Shown: piece after piece, positions 37,639 through 48,155 of the stretch
Numbering within the stretch: position 1 is the first letter of the stretch
Layout of the letters: every line of letters begins with the position of its first letter
Origin: Synechococcus sp. UW69
Lineage (GTDB): Bacteria > Cyanobacteriota > Cyanobacteriia > PCC-6307 > Cyanobiaceae
DNA: 64,000 nucleotides
Reading direction: 5' to 3'
NCBI RefSeq assembly: GCF_900474185.1
Contig: NZ_UCNW01000009.1
Coordinates: forward strand, 496,001-560,000
Position numbers and translations under genes: made by a program
Notes under the pieces: generated by a model
The model's database searches: none
Seen by the model: the letters and a program-made list of their open reading frames with translations, nothing else
Told to the model about the DNA's origin: nothing

Positions 37639-38994
37639 TCAGGATGCGTGTTGGGAGCGGTGGCTGCGGTAAAACCTGATGACTGCTAGAGCCAGGCTGC
37701 GGGAATCGTGACGCAAGGTCGCTGTAGGTCGGATTCCCTGCAGAGGTGCTTGGGTGACGTCATAACCATCCGATCGAAGCCCTTCGGCATCACAACGCAC
37801 CGGATCCGCACCCCGGCTTTGGTAGTGGCGCACCAGGTCTGAAGGTGGAAGGTCGTCTTGGGCAAGAACGGCATTAAACAGCCTGGGTTCAATGCCGAGG
37901 CTGGCCAACTGCGCTTCGATCGCCCGGATGTGACCGCGCACATCCAGGCCGTCGGTCTCGCCGGGCTGTGTCATCAGGTTGCAGATGTAGAGCCGTGGTG
38001 CTCGGCTGCGTTTGATGGCACTCACTAGCTCCGGCACCAGCAGATTTGGGAGCAGAGACGTGTAGAGGCTGCCCGGCCCGAGCACGATCAGGTCGGCGTT
38101 GGCGATCGCTTCGAGCGCTCTTGGTAGGGCAGGCGGGCGTTCTGGAATGCAGCCCAGACGAACGATGGGGCTGGGGGCGTTTCCGATGTTGCTCTCTCCT
38201 TCGATCCGTTGACCGTTTTCGAGCTCTGCCCAAAGCCGCACATCCACATTGGTGGCAGGGACCACTTGTCCTTGAACTGCCAGAACACGACTGGAGGCGG
38301 TGATGGCTGTTTCCAGATTTCCCGTGATGGCCGTTAGGGCTGAAAGAAAAAGATTGCCAAAGCTGTGACCTTCCAGGCCGCTACCGGCCGAGAAGCGGTA
38401 CTGGAAAAGGCGGGTGAGCAGAGGCTCTTCTGTTGAGAGTGCTGCCAGGCAGTTGCGGATGTCACCTGGGGGCAGCACCCCCAATTCCCGCCGGAGCACA
38501 CCGCTGCTGCCGCCGTCATCCGCGACGGTGACGATGGCGGTGATGTGACTGCTGTAGCGCTTCAAACCACTCAGCAGGGTCGATAAGCCGGTGCCGCCGC
38601 CGATGGCCACGATGTTGGGGCCCCGGTTCAAGCGGCTCTTGGCCCGCAGGGCATCCACCAGCACGGTGTCTTTGTCGGGGGCGAGAGCCTGTTGAATCGA
38701 GCCGAAGCTGCGGCTTTGACCCCAGAGGAGCAGGCCACTGCCGATCAAGACCACCAGTGGCCCCGTAAATTCACGGGGCAACACCGTGGTGAGGGTGCCC
38801 AGCAGCCAGCTGAGGGTTTCCAAAATCCAGTAAATCGGCTTCAGATCGGCCCAGATGGCGGCACCCAGCAGAGCCATCAACAGCCCCAACCCGGATGTGA
38901 GCAGCCAGCGCTTGACCACCAAGCCGGGTTGCAGCCAGCGCACTGCCCTTTGGGATCGGGTCATCAGATCCCGACGCCGCATGTCGCGCATCAT
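37639..38994 (-). CDS. YvcK/CofD-like protein with N-terminal membrane segments
   Basis: 451 residues from ATG 38994; a TTG at 39033 would add 13. Two hydrophobic segments (about 30-55 and 70-105) precede the YvcK domain: VAIGGGTGLSTLLSGLKRYS, IVTVADDGGSSGVLRREL, LPPGDIRNCLAALS and IVLGPGSLYTSLLPNL. YvcK-type proteins bind UDP-sugars and influence cell-wall and gluconeogenic metabolism; they share a fold with the CofD F420 enzyme but not its role. The membrane anchor is common in cyanobacterial members. Confidence 0.88.
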   Translation of the reverse strand: MMRDMRRRDLMTRSQRAVRWLQPGLVVKRWLLTSGLGLLMALLGAAIWADLKPIYWILETLSWLLGTLTTVLPREFTGPLVVLIGSGLLLWGQSRSFGSIQQALAPDKDTVLVDALRAKSRLNRGPNIVAIGGGTGLSTLLSGLKRYSSHITAIVTVADDGGSSGVLRRELGVLPPGDIRNCLAALSTEEPLLTRLFQYRFSAGSGLEGHSFGNLFLSALTAITGNLETAITASSRVLAVQGQVVPATNVDVRLWAELENGQRIEGESNIGNAPSPIVRLGCIPERPPALPRALEAIANADLIVLGPGSLYTSLLPNLLVPELVSAIKRSRAPRLYICNLMTQPGETDGLDVRGHIRAIEAQLASLGIEPRLFNAVLAQDDLPPSDLVRHYQSRGADPVRCDAEGLRSDGYDVTQAPLQGIRPTATLRHDSRSLALAVIRFYRSHRSQHAS

Positions 38995-39116
38995 CCGGGC
39001 CTGGCGTCTACTTTTCGGGGTCTTTGGCGCCAAGGAAAGACTTGGTCCGCTAGTTCCCCAAACTGTACGGAGCTTGTCGAAAGGCGGCAGGATGTCTGTG
39101 TTTTTCGGCCCAGATC

Positions 39117-39902
39117 GTGCCGCAGTCTGAACCCGTCGTGGAGATGCGGGACCTCACGATGCAGTGGGGACCTAAGCCTGTGCTGAATCGGGTCAATCTG
39201 ACCCTGCGCCCGGGGGAGCGGTTGGCCGTGGTGGGCCCATCGGGTGCGGGAAAGTCAACGGTGCTGCGCCTGCTGGCCGGTCTGCAGTTGCCCACCAGCG
39301 GTGAACTGCGCGTGTTCGACCAACCACAGACGTATCTACGGCTGGATCAGACCGATCCGCCCGACGTTCGGCTGGTGTTCCAAAACCCCGCCTTGCTGGC
39401 CTCCCTCACGGTGGAGGAGAACGTTGGTTTCCTGCTGCGCGAAAGGGCGCAGCTGTCGCAGAAGGAGATTCGTGATCGTGTGAATGCCTGCCTCGAAGCT
39501 GTTGGGCTCTATGACGTGGCCCATCTCTACGCCGGGGAATTGAGTGGTGGTATGCAGAAGCGGGTGAGCTTCGCCCGTGCGCTGATTGATGATCCCCAGA
39601 GGGGGGATCAGTCGATGCCCTTGCTGCTGTACGACGAGCCCACGGCAGGCCTCGATCCTGTGGCCTGCACGCGGATTGAGGATTTGATTGTGAAAACCAC
39701 CACCGTGGCGCAGGGGTGTTCGGTGGTGGTGAGTCATGTACGCAGCACGATCGAACGGTCTGCGGAACGGGTGGTGATGCTTTACGACGGCCAGTTTCAG
39801 TGGGAAGGCTCAGTGGATGCGTTCCGCACCACAGACAACCCCTATGTCGTGCAGTTCAGGACGGGTAGCCTGCGCGGACCGATGCAACCGGCGGAGCACT
39901 GA
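39117..39902 (+). CDS. MlaF/TGD3-like ABC transporter ATP-binding protein
   Basis: 261 residues from GTG 39117. Walker A GPSGAGKST, signature LSGGMQKR with the M typical of Mla/Mkl-type ATPases, Walker B LLLYDEPTAGLDP and H-loop SHVRST. Energises lipid transport between membranes. Followed after five bases by the MCE-domain partner; the permease gene is not in this window. Confidence 0.9.
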   Translation: MPQSEPVVEMRDLTMQWGPKPVLNRVNLTLRPGERLAVVGPSGAGKSTVLRLLAGLQLPTSGELRVFDQPQTYLRLDQTDPPDVRLVFQNPALLASLTVEENVGFLLRERAQLSQKEIRDRVNACLEAVGLYDVAHLYAGELSGGMQKRVSFARALIDDPQRGDQSMPLLLYDEPTAGLDPVACTRIEDLIVKTTTVAQGCSVVVSHVRSTIERSAERVVMLYDGQFQWEGSVDAFRTTDNPYVVQFRTGSLRGPMQPAEH

Positions 39903-39907
39903 TCACC

Positions 39908-40768
39908 ATGCGACGCAGCGTTCGTGATGCCATCGTCGGATTCACTGTGATCGGCGGCATCATCGGCTTTGCTTCCACGGCCTTGTGGTTGCGAGGTGTT
40001 CGTTTGGGCTCCAGCCACTGGACCCTGACCGCACGTTTCAACGATGCGGCTGGGCTGGCGGAGCGCTCCCCTGTGACCTATCGGGGGATCCTGGTGGGTT
40101 CGGTGCGCTCGATTGCGGTGACCCCCGAAGCGGTGGTGGCTGAGCTCGAAATTGACAAAGGTGATCTGCTCCTGTCGCTGCCCGTCACGGCCACGGTGGC
40201 CTCCGGTTCCCTGCTGGGGGGAGATGCGCAGGTCTCACTTGTCAGTCGCGGCACACCGTTGCCCAAAGGTGCCCCTCTCCCGCGTGCTGCTGACTGCCGG
40301 GCTGAACAGCAACTCTGTGATGGCAGCACTGTGGAAGGGAGTGAGGCGGCCAGCCTTTCGACAGTGACGGAAACCCTGCAAGAGCTGCTGGCCCAGGCTC
40401 AGCAAGAACGGGTCATCCCAAATTTGGCTGCATCACTTGAGCAGATTGAGGCCACCACAAAGGAATTTGAGCTGTTGACCGTGCAGCTCCAGGAGGAGCT
40501 GGCCCAGGCTGTTCCGGTGATTCGCAATCTGGAGGCGGCGACGGCGCATGTGAACAACATTGCGTCCTCTCTCGATAATCCCCAGACGTTGAGTGAGCTC
40601 AAGCAGACGGCCGCCAATGCCGCACAGCTCACCGCCAAGATCGATGCGGTCGGCGGCGATGTGGCTCAACTCACAGGAGATCCTGAGTTCATGCAGGGCG
40701 TGCGCAATATCACCATTGGCTTGGGTGAGTTGTTTGGTGAGATTTACCCGGCCCAGACCGCTCAATAG
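39908..40768 (+). CDS. MCE/MlaD-domain lipid-transport protein
   Basis: 286 residues. One N-terminal membrane helix (AIVGFTVIGGIIGFASTALW), then the MCE domain (FNDAAGLAERSPVTYRGI, VGSVRSIAVTPE, SGSLLGGDAQVSLV), then a helical C-terminus (about 165-280). Cyanobacterial MCE proteins (as TGD2 of chloroplasts) bind phospholipids in the periplasm. Pairs with the ATPase gene upstream. Confidence 0.9.
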   Translation: MRRSVRDAIVGFTVIGGIIGFASTALWLRGVRLGSSHWTLTARFNDAAGLAERSPVTYRGILVGSVRSIAVTPEAVVAELEIDKGDLLLSLPVTATVASGSLLGGDAQVSLVSRGTPLPKGAPLPRAADCRAEQQLCDGSTVEGSEAASLSTVTETLQELLAQAQQERVIPNLAASLEQIEATTKEFELLTVQLQEELAQAVPVIRNLEAATAHVNNIASSLDNPQTLSELKQTAANAAQLTAKIDAVGGDVAQLTGDPEFMQGVRNITIGLGELFGEIYPAQTAQ

Positions 40769-40784
40769 GCACGATATTGTGCCT
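40767..40784 (+). terminator. Hairpin at the 3' end of the MCE gene
   Basis: AGGCAC and GTGCCT form a six-base stem with loop GATATT, starting inside the TAG stop codon. No T-run follows, so termination is uncertain. A second copy of CACGATAT lies 28 bases on. The 3' end of the convergent chlD gene is 35 bases away. Confidence 0.4.
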
Positions 40785-40818
40785 GTGATTTCACGATTTA
40801 TTCACGATATCGTTCCGT

Positions 40819-42918
40819 TTAGATGTTGGTGATCGCATCCATCGCCACAGCTGCGATGGCCTGATCGCTTGCCTTGGGCAGCTGCACGTATTTGCCTCCG
40901 GCGGCTTCGGCGAGATCTTTTCCCATGCCGCTGCCGATGAACTTGCGCTCGGTGTCGATCACCAGCAGCTTGATCCCGAGCATCCGGTAACGGGCCGCTA
41001 CATCCAGCACCTCCTGCTTTAGGTCGGGTTTCTCCTCGCCCTCCAGCTCGGGTTGGCCCAGAGAGGTGCTGAGTGGCACGTTTCCGCGTCCGTCGGTGAT
41101 CGCCACCACCACCACCTGGCCGAGATCGCCAGTGGCCAGTGCGTTCGCACCGACACGGGCGGCCTGGGTGAGGCCATGGGCTAGTGGTGAACCGCCGCCG
41201 CAGGGCATCGATTCCAGCCGGCGGCGGGCTGCCGTGATTGAGCGGGTGGGGGGCAGAAGCACTTCGGCCTGATCGCCTCGGAAGGGGATCAGGGCCACTT
41301 CATCGCGGTTTTCGTAGGCCTCGGTGAGCAGCCGGATCACGGCGCCCTTGGCGCTCTGCATCCGGTTCAGGGCCATCGAACCGCTGGCATCGACCAGGAA
41401 CACCACTAGGGCACCGGCTTTGCGCTGCAGAAGCTTTGCCCGGAGGTCGCCCTCTTCCACGATCACGGTGCGACCGGGTTCCCGTTCCCGCCGGATCTTC
41501 TGGTAGGGCGCGGCGGCCCGCAGGGTGGCGTCCACGGCGATCCGGCGGACCGGACCGCGCGGCAGCATCGGTTTCACATAGCGACCACGACTGTCGCTAA
41601 GCACCACCGAACGGCTTCCGCTGTTGCCGCTTTTGGCTTTGGCGGCGTTGAACAGCAGCAGGTCGGGGTCGACCTCGATCGCTTCCGGATCGAGCATGAA
41701 CTCTTCGGGAACAGCCGGTGGAGCCTGATCCTCCTCGCCGTCATCGTCGCTGCTGTCGTCCTCGCTGTTGTCTTCCGGTGGGTCGGCCTCCTCGTCGTCC
41801 GATCCCTCCGGTGGTGGGGGTGGGTTGTCCTGTTGCTGATCCCCCTGGTCCTGCGGTGGTGGCGGTGGCTCCTGGTCTTGCGGCGGTGGCGGTTCCATTT
41901 GCTGGTCCGGTGGCGGCATCTGGGAGGCCCGTGGTGCGATCACCAGGGCGACGGCCACCTGGAGGTCTTCGGCTTCAACCCGATCCCGGCCGCTGAGGGC
42001 CGCATGGGCCCGGGCCACCCGTACTGCGTAGAGCTCGGAGCGGTGGCCTTCCACGCCGCCGCGGATGGCTTCAGTCACCAAATATTCGATTTGTTCGCGG
42101 CTGATCTGCACATCCGGCAGCCACTGGCGTGCCAGTAGCAGCTGGGTGGCCAGGGCATCCGTTTCTTCCCCCCACTTTTCGGCAAAGCTGCGGCTGCATT
42201 GGCCATGGCTGATGACGGCATTGGTGATTTCAACCCGCTGCTCGGTGCTCACCAACTGGTTGGCCGACAGCACAATGGCGAAGCGATCCAGCAGGTGATC
42301 GCGAATGTTGCCTTCCTCCGGGTTGTAGGTGGCGATTAGCAGGGGGCGGCAGGGGTGGCTGAGGCTGAGACCTTCCCGCTCCACCCGGTTCTCGCCGCTG
42401 CCCACGGCCGCCAGCATCAGGTTGACGATGCCGTCGTCGAGCAGGTTCAGCTCGTCGACATAGAGCACGCCGCGATGGGCATCCGCCAGCAGGCCCGGCT
42501 GGAAAACGGCACTGCCACTGGAGAGTGAGGCGGCCACATCCACGGCACCCACCAGACGGTCTTCGGTGATTCCGAGAGGGATCTGGACGAAGGGGGCGGC
42601 GATGACCGTGGAGGGGGCTTCACCTGAGATCCGCTTTCGGGTGGCCGCATCCCATTCCTCTGGGTTCTGTGGGTCGAGGTTGCGGCCCACGCCACCCTCT
42701 GCATCCAGAACGTCGATGGGTGGCAGAAGGGCATGCAGCCCCCGGGCCAAGACAGATTTACCGGTGCCGCGTCCCCCGGCAATCACCACACCGCCCAAGC
42801 CTGGGTCGACTGCCGCCAACAAAAGGGCGAGCTTGAGGGTTCCGTGGCCGGTAATTGCGGCCAGAGGAAAAGCGCGGGTCGCTTGGTCGTTCTTGAGTGC
42901 TACACCGCTTGCCGCCAT
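40819..42918 (-). CDS. chlD: Magnesium chelatase subunit D
   Basis: 699 residues from ATG 42918; the frame opens further up inside the TPR gene but this start follows that gene's stop. N-terminal AAA+ module like ChlI ([16 protein letters not shown] for Walker [13 protein letters not shown]), a proline- and acid-rich linker (about 375-450), and a C-terminal integrin-I domain with the metal site D-x-S-x-S in [13 protein letters not shown]. With ChlI and ChlH it inserts magnesium into protoporphyrin IX. Confidence 0.95.
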   Translation of the reverse strand: MAASGVALKNDQATRAFPLAAITGHGTLKLALLLAAVDPGLGGVVIAGGRGTGKSVLARGLHALLPPIDVLDAEGGVGRNLDPQNPEEWDAATRKRISGEAPSTVIAAPFVQIPLGITEDRLVGAVDVAASLSSGSAVFQPGLLADAHRGVLYVDELNLLDDGIVNLMLAAVGSGENRVEREGLSLSHPCRPLLIATYNPEEGNIRDHLLDRFAIVLSANQLVSTEQRVEITNAVISHGQCSRSFAEKWGEETDALATQLLLARQWLPDVQISREQIEYLVTEAIRGGVEGHRSELYAVRVARAHAALSGRDRVEAEDLQVAVALVIAPRASQMPPPDQQMEPPPPQDQEPPPPPQDQGDQQQDNPPPPPEGSDDEEADPPEDNSEDDSSDDDGEEDQAPPAVPEEFMLDPEAIEVDPDLLLFNAAKAKSGNSGSRSVVLSDSRGRYVKPMLPRGPVRRIAVDATLRAAAPYQKIRREREPGRTVIVEEGDLRAKLLQRKAGALVVFLVDASGSMALNRMQSAKGAVIRLLTEAYENRDEVALIPFRGDQAEVLLPPTRSITAARRRLESMPCGGGSPLAHGLTQAARVGANALATGDLGQVVVVAITDGRGNVPLSTSLGQPELEGEEKPDLKQEVLDVAARYRMLGIKLLVIDTERKFIGSGMGKDLAEAAGGKYVQLPKASDQAIAAVAMDAITNI

Positions 42919-42926
42919 GGACGCGT

Positions 42927-44324
42927 TCAACCCGCTTTCAGGGCAGTCTTGCTGATCGTGCCAGGCTTTTGAGCTGTTGCGCTGGCATCGAAACGGCCTC
43001 GATCGCGCCATTGCGTCTCAAGGCATTCGATCACCAGAGTGTTGAAAAGCAGTTGGATCCGGTGCTGCTGTAGCTCGGGGTCTGAAAAGTCGGTGCTTTG
43101 TGGATCGATCTGAATGAGCTCTTTTTCCATCTCCTTATTCATTCTGGGGGTGAGATGGTGAGTCAGATGCTTCTCGATAAAAAATAAAAGTGCCGCCTTT
43201 GGCGAATCAGTTGCGCTAATTAATTTGGCTTCATTTGTGAAGCTTTGAAGGATTAGTCTCGAGGCAGTCTTGGCGATACTTTCAATGTTTGAGTGAGTTA
43301 AATCTTTCCATATTTTGATGGCTTCCTCGTGTTTCTTGAGGGCTGACAGCGCTTCTCCTTTGAGCTGAAGAGCGGCGAGATTACCTGCATCAAAGTCAAG
43401 AATGGTGTTTATGATATCAAGAGAGGCATGGGGATTGTGGTTCCTAAGGGCACCTCTGGATTCTTTGAATATTAATTCCTTGATGTTGATATCTTCTTCA
43501 ATGTGATCGGTTTCGGGGATATATTCAATTTTAAGGGAATTTTTTCTAGCTGCTGATTTTGCCTGCTTGGCAAGGTAGGTATTTAATTTTGATTGATGAT
43601 AGTTTGAATTTTGAATTAGTTCTTCTTCGCTGCTGGTAAATAGTGCTCTGAGTTGTGGGTTCTTGATTGTCTGCCTGAGCTCCCTGAGTAATTCGAGGGC
43701 CTTCACTTGTTCCCCCATCATGCTGATGGAGAGTGCTTTGTCATGAACGAGCAGCGGTGATTGCAGGCCGGCTTGCAGGCTTTGATCGATCAGGTAGGCC
43801 GAGAGCCCTGGTAATTCGGCGGTGCGGGCAAGTTCGGCCTCTTTGCGAATGAGTTGGATGATGTCGGTGTTTGGCGTCCAATCTTTGGAGTTGGGCAGGT
43901 GTTTGAGGGGATGCTGGTAATCCCTTGCCTTTTCATGGAGATTTTCCAGTAAGAGCTTTGTTGCTTGGCGTTGAGTCTCTTTGGATCTTTCAAGATGTTG
44001 CTTCGCCGAATCGGCGAGTTTTGGTTTGTTTTGGAGCTTGCTCAGGTCGCTCCAAATATTATGGGCTTTCTCGTATTGTTTGATTTGCGATAAGAGAAAA
44101 GCCTTGTTGAATAGAAGTTGATTGCTTGTGGTGCCATTCTCTATTGTTTTATTGATGAGGAGAAGGGCTTGATTGTATTTTCTTTCTGCAATTAGTTTGT
44201 TGGCTTCGTCGAGGCTAATGCGTGCCGACTCCTCTTGGAGGGCCCGCTTGAACCTTTCGTACTTGAGGCGTTTTTGGTTGCCACGAAAGGGTGAAAGTCG
44301 CTTAAAAAATTGAGTAAAAACCAT
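42927..44324 (-). CDS. TPR-like helical repeat protein
   Basis: 465 residues, rich in K, E, L and I. Helix pairs such as [16 protein letters not shown] and [16 protein letters not shown] are TPR-like; the rest is irregular. A basic N-terminus ([20 protein letters not shown]) precedes them. AT-richer than the flanking chlD and folK genes, so possibly acquired. It stops nine bases before the chlD start on the same strand. No enzymatic domain seen; function unknown. Confidence 0.65.
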   Translation of the reverse strand: MVFTQFFKRLSPFRGNQKRLKYERFKRALQEESARISLDEANKLIAERKYNQALLLINKTIENGTTSNQLLFNKAFLLSQIKQYEKAHNIWSDLSKLQNKPKLADSAKQHLERSKETQRQATKLLLENLHEKARDYQHPLKHLPNSKDWTPNTDIIQLIRKEAELARTAELPGLSAYLIDQSLQAGLQSPLLVHDKALSISMMGEQVKALELLRELRQTIKNPQLRALFTSSEEELIQNSNYHQSKLNTYLAKQAKSAARKNSLKIEYIPETDHIEEDINIKELIFKESRGALRNHNPHASLDIINTILDFDAGNLAALQLKGEALSALKKHEEAIKIWKDLTHSNIESIAKTASRLILQSFTNEAKLISATDSPKAALLFFIEKHLTHHLTPRMNKEMEKELIQIDPQSTDFSDPELQQHRIQLLFNTLVIECLETQWRDRGRFDASATAQKPGTISKTALKAG

Positions 44325-44415
44325 TTTTTATTGCCCGAAAGTTATATTTGAATTGTAATGATCATTGCATGGGTGGCTTCTTGGTGTCGATTCCTGAGTC
44401 GTGTCGACGTGTGTA

Positions 44416-44913
44416 ATGGCATCGTTCCCTTTGGAATCAGCGCTTGCTGTTGGGCTTGGAGCCAACCTGAGCAGCTCTCACGGACCACCTGAATCCACCC
44501 TGCGTTGGATTGCACCGCGCTTGACGGACTTTCTCTTGGAGTGGGGCCATGCGGATGCTCAAGATGTGCGCTGCTCTGCGTTTCTCAAGACCCAGCCCCT
44601 GGGCGGTCCTCCAGGTCAAGACGACTACTGCAATGCCGTTCTTCTGATCTCCCGCGTCGAGCGTCCGCCGTCTGAGGCAGCGGCGCTCGAGCTGCTGGAG
44701 GCATTGCAGTGTTTTGAGCAGAGCTGCGGTCGCGATCGTGCGCGGGAGCAGCGCTGGGGACCTCGCAGCCTGGATCTGGATCTGTTGTTTTGGGGTGAAT
44801 TGAGGCTCGAACATCCCCGTTTGGTGTTGCCCCACCCGCGGATGCACTTGCGTAGTTTTGTTCTGGAGCCCCTGCTCCAGGCGATGCAAGGCGCTCACCC
44901 GCCATGCTGGTGA
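44416..44913 (+). CDS. folK: HPPK (folate pathway pyrophosphokinase)
   Basis: 165 residues from ATG 44416 (in-frame GTG at 44401 possible). LGANLSSSHGPPESTLRW at the N-terminus, then REQRWGPRSLDLDLLFWG with the metal-binding D-x-D, and LPHPRMHLRSFVLEPL: all HPPK hallmarks. Transfers pyrophosphate from ATP to 6-hydroxymethyl-dihydropterin. Eighteen bases before the NUDIX gene. Confidence 0.93.
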   Translation: MASFPLESALAVGLGANLSSSHGPPESTLRWIAPRLTDFLLEWGHADAQDVRCSAFLKTQPLGGPPGQDDYCNAVLLISRVERPPSEAAALELLEALQCFEQSCGRDRAREQRWGPRSLDLDLLFWGELRLEHPRLVLPHPRMHLRSFVLEPLLQAMQGAHPPCW

Positions 44914-44931
44914 GCCGTCACGTCTGCTCCT

Positions 44932-45492
44932 ATGGCGCCGCTGCCGGCCCCGGAACCCTTTGAGTTGCTCGACACCGTTGAAGCGGTCGATGCTCGCAAG
45001 ATTCGTTTTGAACGCAATCGGATCAAGCTGCCGATGGGGGTGGAGGCCACCTTCGGGATGATCCGCCATCCCGGTGCGTCCCTGGCGGTGCCGTTCACCG
45101 ACGACGGTCAGGTGGTGCTGTTGCGGCAGTATCGCTTCGCGGTGCAGGCGCGTTTGCTCGAGTTCCCTGCCGGCACCTTGGAGGAGGGAGAAGACCCCTT
45201 GGAGTCGATGCAACGGGAGCTGGGTGAAGAAGCCGGCTACAGCGCGACCCGCTGGGATGCCCTGGGGCCGATGCTTCCGTGCCCGGGATACTCCGATGAG
45301 GTGATCCACTGCTTCCTGGCCCGGGAGCTCACCCCATTGGAAAACCCGCCAGCTGGCGACGATGACGAAGACCTGGAGGTGGTGCTGATGAGCCCAGCGC
45401 AGCTCGATGCGGCGCTTGCTTCGGGCGATGAATGGCTTGATGGAAAGAGCGTCACCGCCTGGTTCCGCGCCAAGCAGGTTCTCGGCCTCTGA
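44932..45492 (+). CDS. NUDIX hydrolase (ADP-ribose pyrophosphatase-like)
   Basis: 186 residues. Nudix box G-x5-E-x7-R-E-x2-E-E-x-G runs through GTLEEGEDPLESMQRELGEE and on to AGY (about 79-101), preceded by LLRQYRFAVQARLLEFPAG as in the ADP-sugar group. Ends overlapping the photolyase gene by one base (TGATG). Likely hydrolyses ADP-ribose or a related nucleotide sugar. Confidence 0.88.
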   Translation: MAPLPAPEPFELLDTVEAVDARKIRFERNRIKLPMGVEATFGMIRHPGASLAVPFTDDGQVVLLRQYRFAVQARLLEFPAGTLEEGEDPLESMQRELGEEAGYSATRWDALGPMLPCPGYSDEVIHCFLARELTPLENPPAGDDDEDLEVVLMSPAQLDAALASGDEWLDGKSVTAWFRAKQVLGL

Positions 45493-46925
45493 TGACGACC
45501 CCTCGCGTCTTGTTCTGGCACCGCCGCGATCTGCGCCTGGCGGACAATTTGGGTTTGGCCGTCGCTGGGGAGATCAGCCCTGCGGTGACCGGCGTGTATG
45601 TGCTTGACCCCAAGGTCATCGATCCTCCTGAGCATCTGCCGGCGATGGCGCCGGCTCGTCTGTGGTTTCTGATCGAGAGCCTGGTGGAATTACAGCAGCG
45701 CTGGCGGGAGGCCGGTAGCCGTCTGGTCATTCTCGAGGGGGATCCTCCGGTTGTGCTGCCACAGCTGGCAGAGCAAATCGGCGCCGAGGCCGTGGTGTGG
45801 AACCGCGATGTGGAGCCCTACGCCCGTGAGCGTGACCGCCAGGTGGCGAGGCGGCTCCAAGCCGATGGTCGGAAGGTGTTGGTGGACTGGGATCAGCTGC
45901 TGATCGCTCCTGAGCTGGTCAAGACCGGTGGGGGTGATCCTTACCGGGTCTACGGCCCCTTTCTGCGCAACTGGCGCGGCCAAGTGCTGGCCAAGCAGCC
46001 CAGCACCGTTGCCGCCCCCATCGGGCTGGTGGATCTGGATCCCCTCCACGTGCCGGCGGGAGATCCCCTTGCGGCATTGCGGGAGAGCCATGGGTTCAAG
46101 GGCACTGAGATCTGCCCCTGCCTTCCCGGAGAGACGGCGGCCTTGGAGCAACTCATGAGGTTCTGTGATGGACCGCTGCTCGGCTACGAGCCTGATCGCA
46201 ATTTTCCCGGTACCGCCGGCACCTCGACCCTCAGTGCTGCCCTCAGTGTGGGCACCCTCAGCCCCCGGCAGGCTTGGTGTGCCGCCCAGGACTCCCGCGC
46301 GCTGGCCCGCTCCGAGGAGCAGCTCCATGCCATCGCCGTGTGGGAGCAAGAGTTGTGCTGGCGCGAGTTTTACCAGCAGGCGCTGTTCCATTTCCCCGAA
46401 CTGGCCGATGGCCCCTACCGCGAGCAGTGGCGCCGTTTCCCTTGGGAGAACAACGAGGACTGGTTCGACTTCTGGAAGGAGGGCCAGACCGGCATGCCGA
46501 TCATCGATGCCGCCATGCGTCAGCTGAATCAGACCGGCTGGATGCACAACCGTTGCCGCATGATCGTGGCTTCTTATCTGGTCAAAGATCTGATCTGCGA
46601 CTGGCGTTGGGGCGAGCGCGCCTTTATGGAGCTGGAGGTGGATGGCGACCTAGCCGCCAACAACGGTGGTTGGCAGTGGAGTGCCAGCAGCGGCATGGAT
46701 CCCAAGCCGCTGCGCATCTTTAACCCCGCTACCCAGGCCTCCAAGTTCGATTCAGCCGGTGATTACATCCGCCACTGGGTGCCGGAGCTGCGCCATGTGA
46801 ACACCAAGGATTTGCTCAGCGGAGAGATCGGTGCCCTTGAGCGGAGGGATTACCCCGAACCACTGGTGGATCACAAGAGGCAGCAGGCCAAGTTCAAGGC
46901 GCTTTACGCCACCATCCGGTCCTGA
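45492..46925 (+). CDS. phr: Deoxyribodipyrimidine photolyase
   Basis: 477 residues. N-terminal alpha/beta domain VLFWHRRDLRLADN for the antenna; C-terminal FAD domain with WREFYQQALFHFPEL, TGWMHNRCRMIVASYL, LAANNGGWQWSASSGMDPK and FNPATQASKFDSAGDYIRHW. These are conserved in class I CPD photolyases. Repairs UV-induced pyrimidine dimers in light. Its 3' end overlaps the convergent DegT gene by 22 bases. Confidence 0.93.
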   Translation: MTTPRVLFWHRRDLRLADNLGLAVAGEISPAVTGVYVLDPKVIDPPEHLPAMAPARLWFLIESLVELQQRWREAGSRLVILEGDPPVVLPQLAEQIGAEAVVWNRDVEPYARERDRQVARRLQADGRKVLVDWDQLLIAPELVKTGGGDPYRVYGPFLRNWRGQVLAKQPSTVAAPIGLVDLDPLHVPAGDPLAALRESHGFKGTEICPCLPGETAALEQLMRFCDGPLLGYEPDRNFPGTAGTSTLSAALSVGTLSPRQAWCAAQDSRALARSEEQLHAIAVWEQELCWREFYQQALFHFPELADGPYREQWRRFPWENNEDWFDFWKEGQTGMPIIDAAMRQLNQTGWMHNRCRMIVASYLVKDLICDWRWGERAFMELEVDGDLAANNGGWQWSASSGMDPKPLRIFNPATQASKFDSAGDYIRHWVPELRHVNTKDLLSGEIGALERRDYPEPLVDHKRQQAKFKALYATIRS

Positions 46926-48145
46926 TCGCGCCCTTCGCTGCGGCGGAACTGGGCCGGAGCATTGGACACCAGCAGTTGTCGCAGGGTGTCGATCACCGTT
47001 TGTTGCTGGTCTTCCTTTAACTCAGGGAAGATCGGCAGGCTGAGAACTTGGCTGCAGAGCTGTTCTGTCACCGGCAGGGAGCCCTGCTTCAAGCCGAGGT
47101 GGGCGTAGGCCGGTTGCCGGTGAATCGGAATCGGGTAGTAGATGATCGTGCTCACACCGCGCTCATGAAGGGTCTGTTTGAGCCAGTCGCGGCAGCAGCT
47201 CTCCGGGATCCCGTGGCGTGCACTGGTGGTGGAGGTATTACAGCTGGCGTTGCAGAGCGGTTGGCCGGTGGGGCAGCTGCCGATGCGCACGACGAATTGG
47301 TTCCAGCTGTGGCCTTCGTTGGAGGACGGCAGGGTGAGTCCTTGGAGATCCCCTAGGGCATCTCGGTAACGGGAGGCAATGGCTGTGCGGTTGCTGATCC
47401 AGCTCTCCAGCTTCGGCAGTTTCACATTCAGCACTGCTGCCTGAATGGCATCAAGTCGGCTGTTGTACCCAAGGCTCGTGTGCAGGTAGCGCTCGGGCAT
47501 GCCATGCACGGCCAGCTCGCGCATGGCCTGGGCCAGATCGGCATCGCTGGTGGTGACGGCACCAGCGTCACCGGCCGCACCGAGGTTTTTGGTGGGGAAA
47601 AAACTGAAGCAGCCCGCATCACCAAAGCTGCCTACGGGTTGGCCGTTCCAGCGGGCTCCCGTGGCCTGGGCGCAGTCTTCGATCACCTTCAGTTGATGGC
47701 GCTCCGCAATCGCCATCAACTGGTTCATGTCCACCGCACGGCCAAACAGATGCACCGGCATCAGGGCCTTGGTGGCCGGGGTGATCGCGGTTTCGATTTG
47801 GTCGAAATCGATCAGGTAGGTGCTGGGGTCGACATCCACGAACACCGGTGTGGCGCCGACGGCGCTGATGGCTTCAGCGGTGGCGAAAAAACTGAACGAG
47901 CAGGTGATCACCTCATCGCCTGCACCAATGCCGAGGGCACGCAAGGCCAGGATCAGTGCATCGGTGCCGCTGTTGCAGCCCACGGCGTGGTCGCAGCCGA
48001 CGCTGACGGCAAAGGCCTCCTCGAATTGTTTGATCTGCGGTCCGCCGATGTACTGACCGCTGCGCAACACCGCAAGAACCGCCTCTTCGAGGTCCACACC
48101 CAGATCGTTGATCTGCTGGCCGAGGCTGAAGGGAGGTACCTGCAT
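46904..48145 (-). CDS. DegT/DnrJ/EryC1/StrS-family sugar aminotransferase
   Basis: 413 residues. VGCNSGTDALILALRALGIG, ITCSFSFFATAEAI, LKVIEDCAQATGARW and the PLP-lysine motif SFFPTKNLGAAGDAGAV identify the family. Typical products are amino-sugars on nucleotide carriers for surface glycans. Between the photolyase and a thioredoxin-like gene; no adjacent partner enzyme of the same pathway. Confidence 0.9.
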   Translation of the reverse strand: MQVPPFSLGQQINDLGVDLEEAVLAVLRSGQYIGGPQIKQFEEAFAVSVGCDHAVGCNSGTDALILALRALGIGAGDEVITCSFSFFATAEAISAVGATPVFVDVDPSTYLIDFDQIETAITPATKALMPVHLFGRAVDMNQLMAIAERHQLKVIEDCAQATGARWNGQPVGSFGDAGCFSFFPTKNLGAAGDAGAVTTSDADLAQAMRELAVHGMPERYLHTSLGYNSRLDAIQAAVLNVKLPKLESWISNRTAIASRYRDALGDLQGLTLPSSNEGHSWNQFVVRIGSCPTGQPLCNASCNTSTTSARHGIPESCCRDWLKQTLHERGVSTIIYYPIPIHRQPAYAHLGLKQGSLPVTEQLCSQVLSLPIFPELKEDQQQTVIDTLRQLLVSNAPAQFRRSEGRDQDRMVA

Positions 48146-48155
48146 GAAGGAAAGC

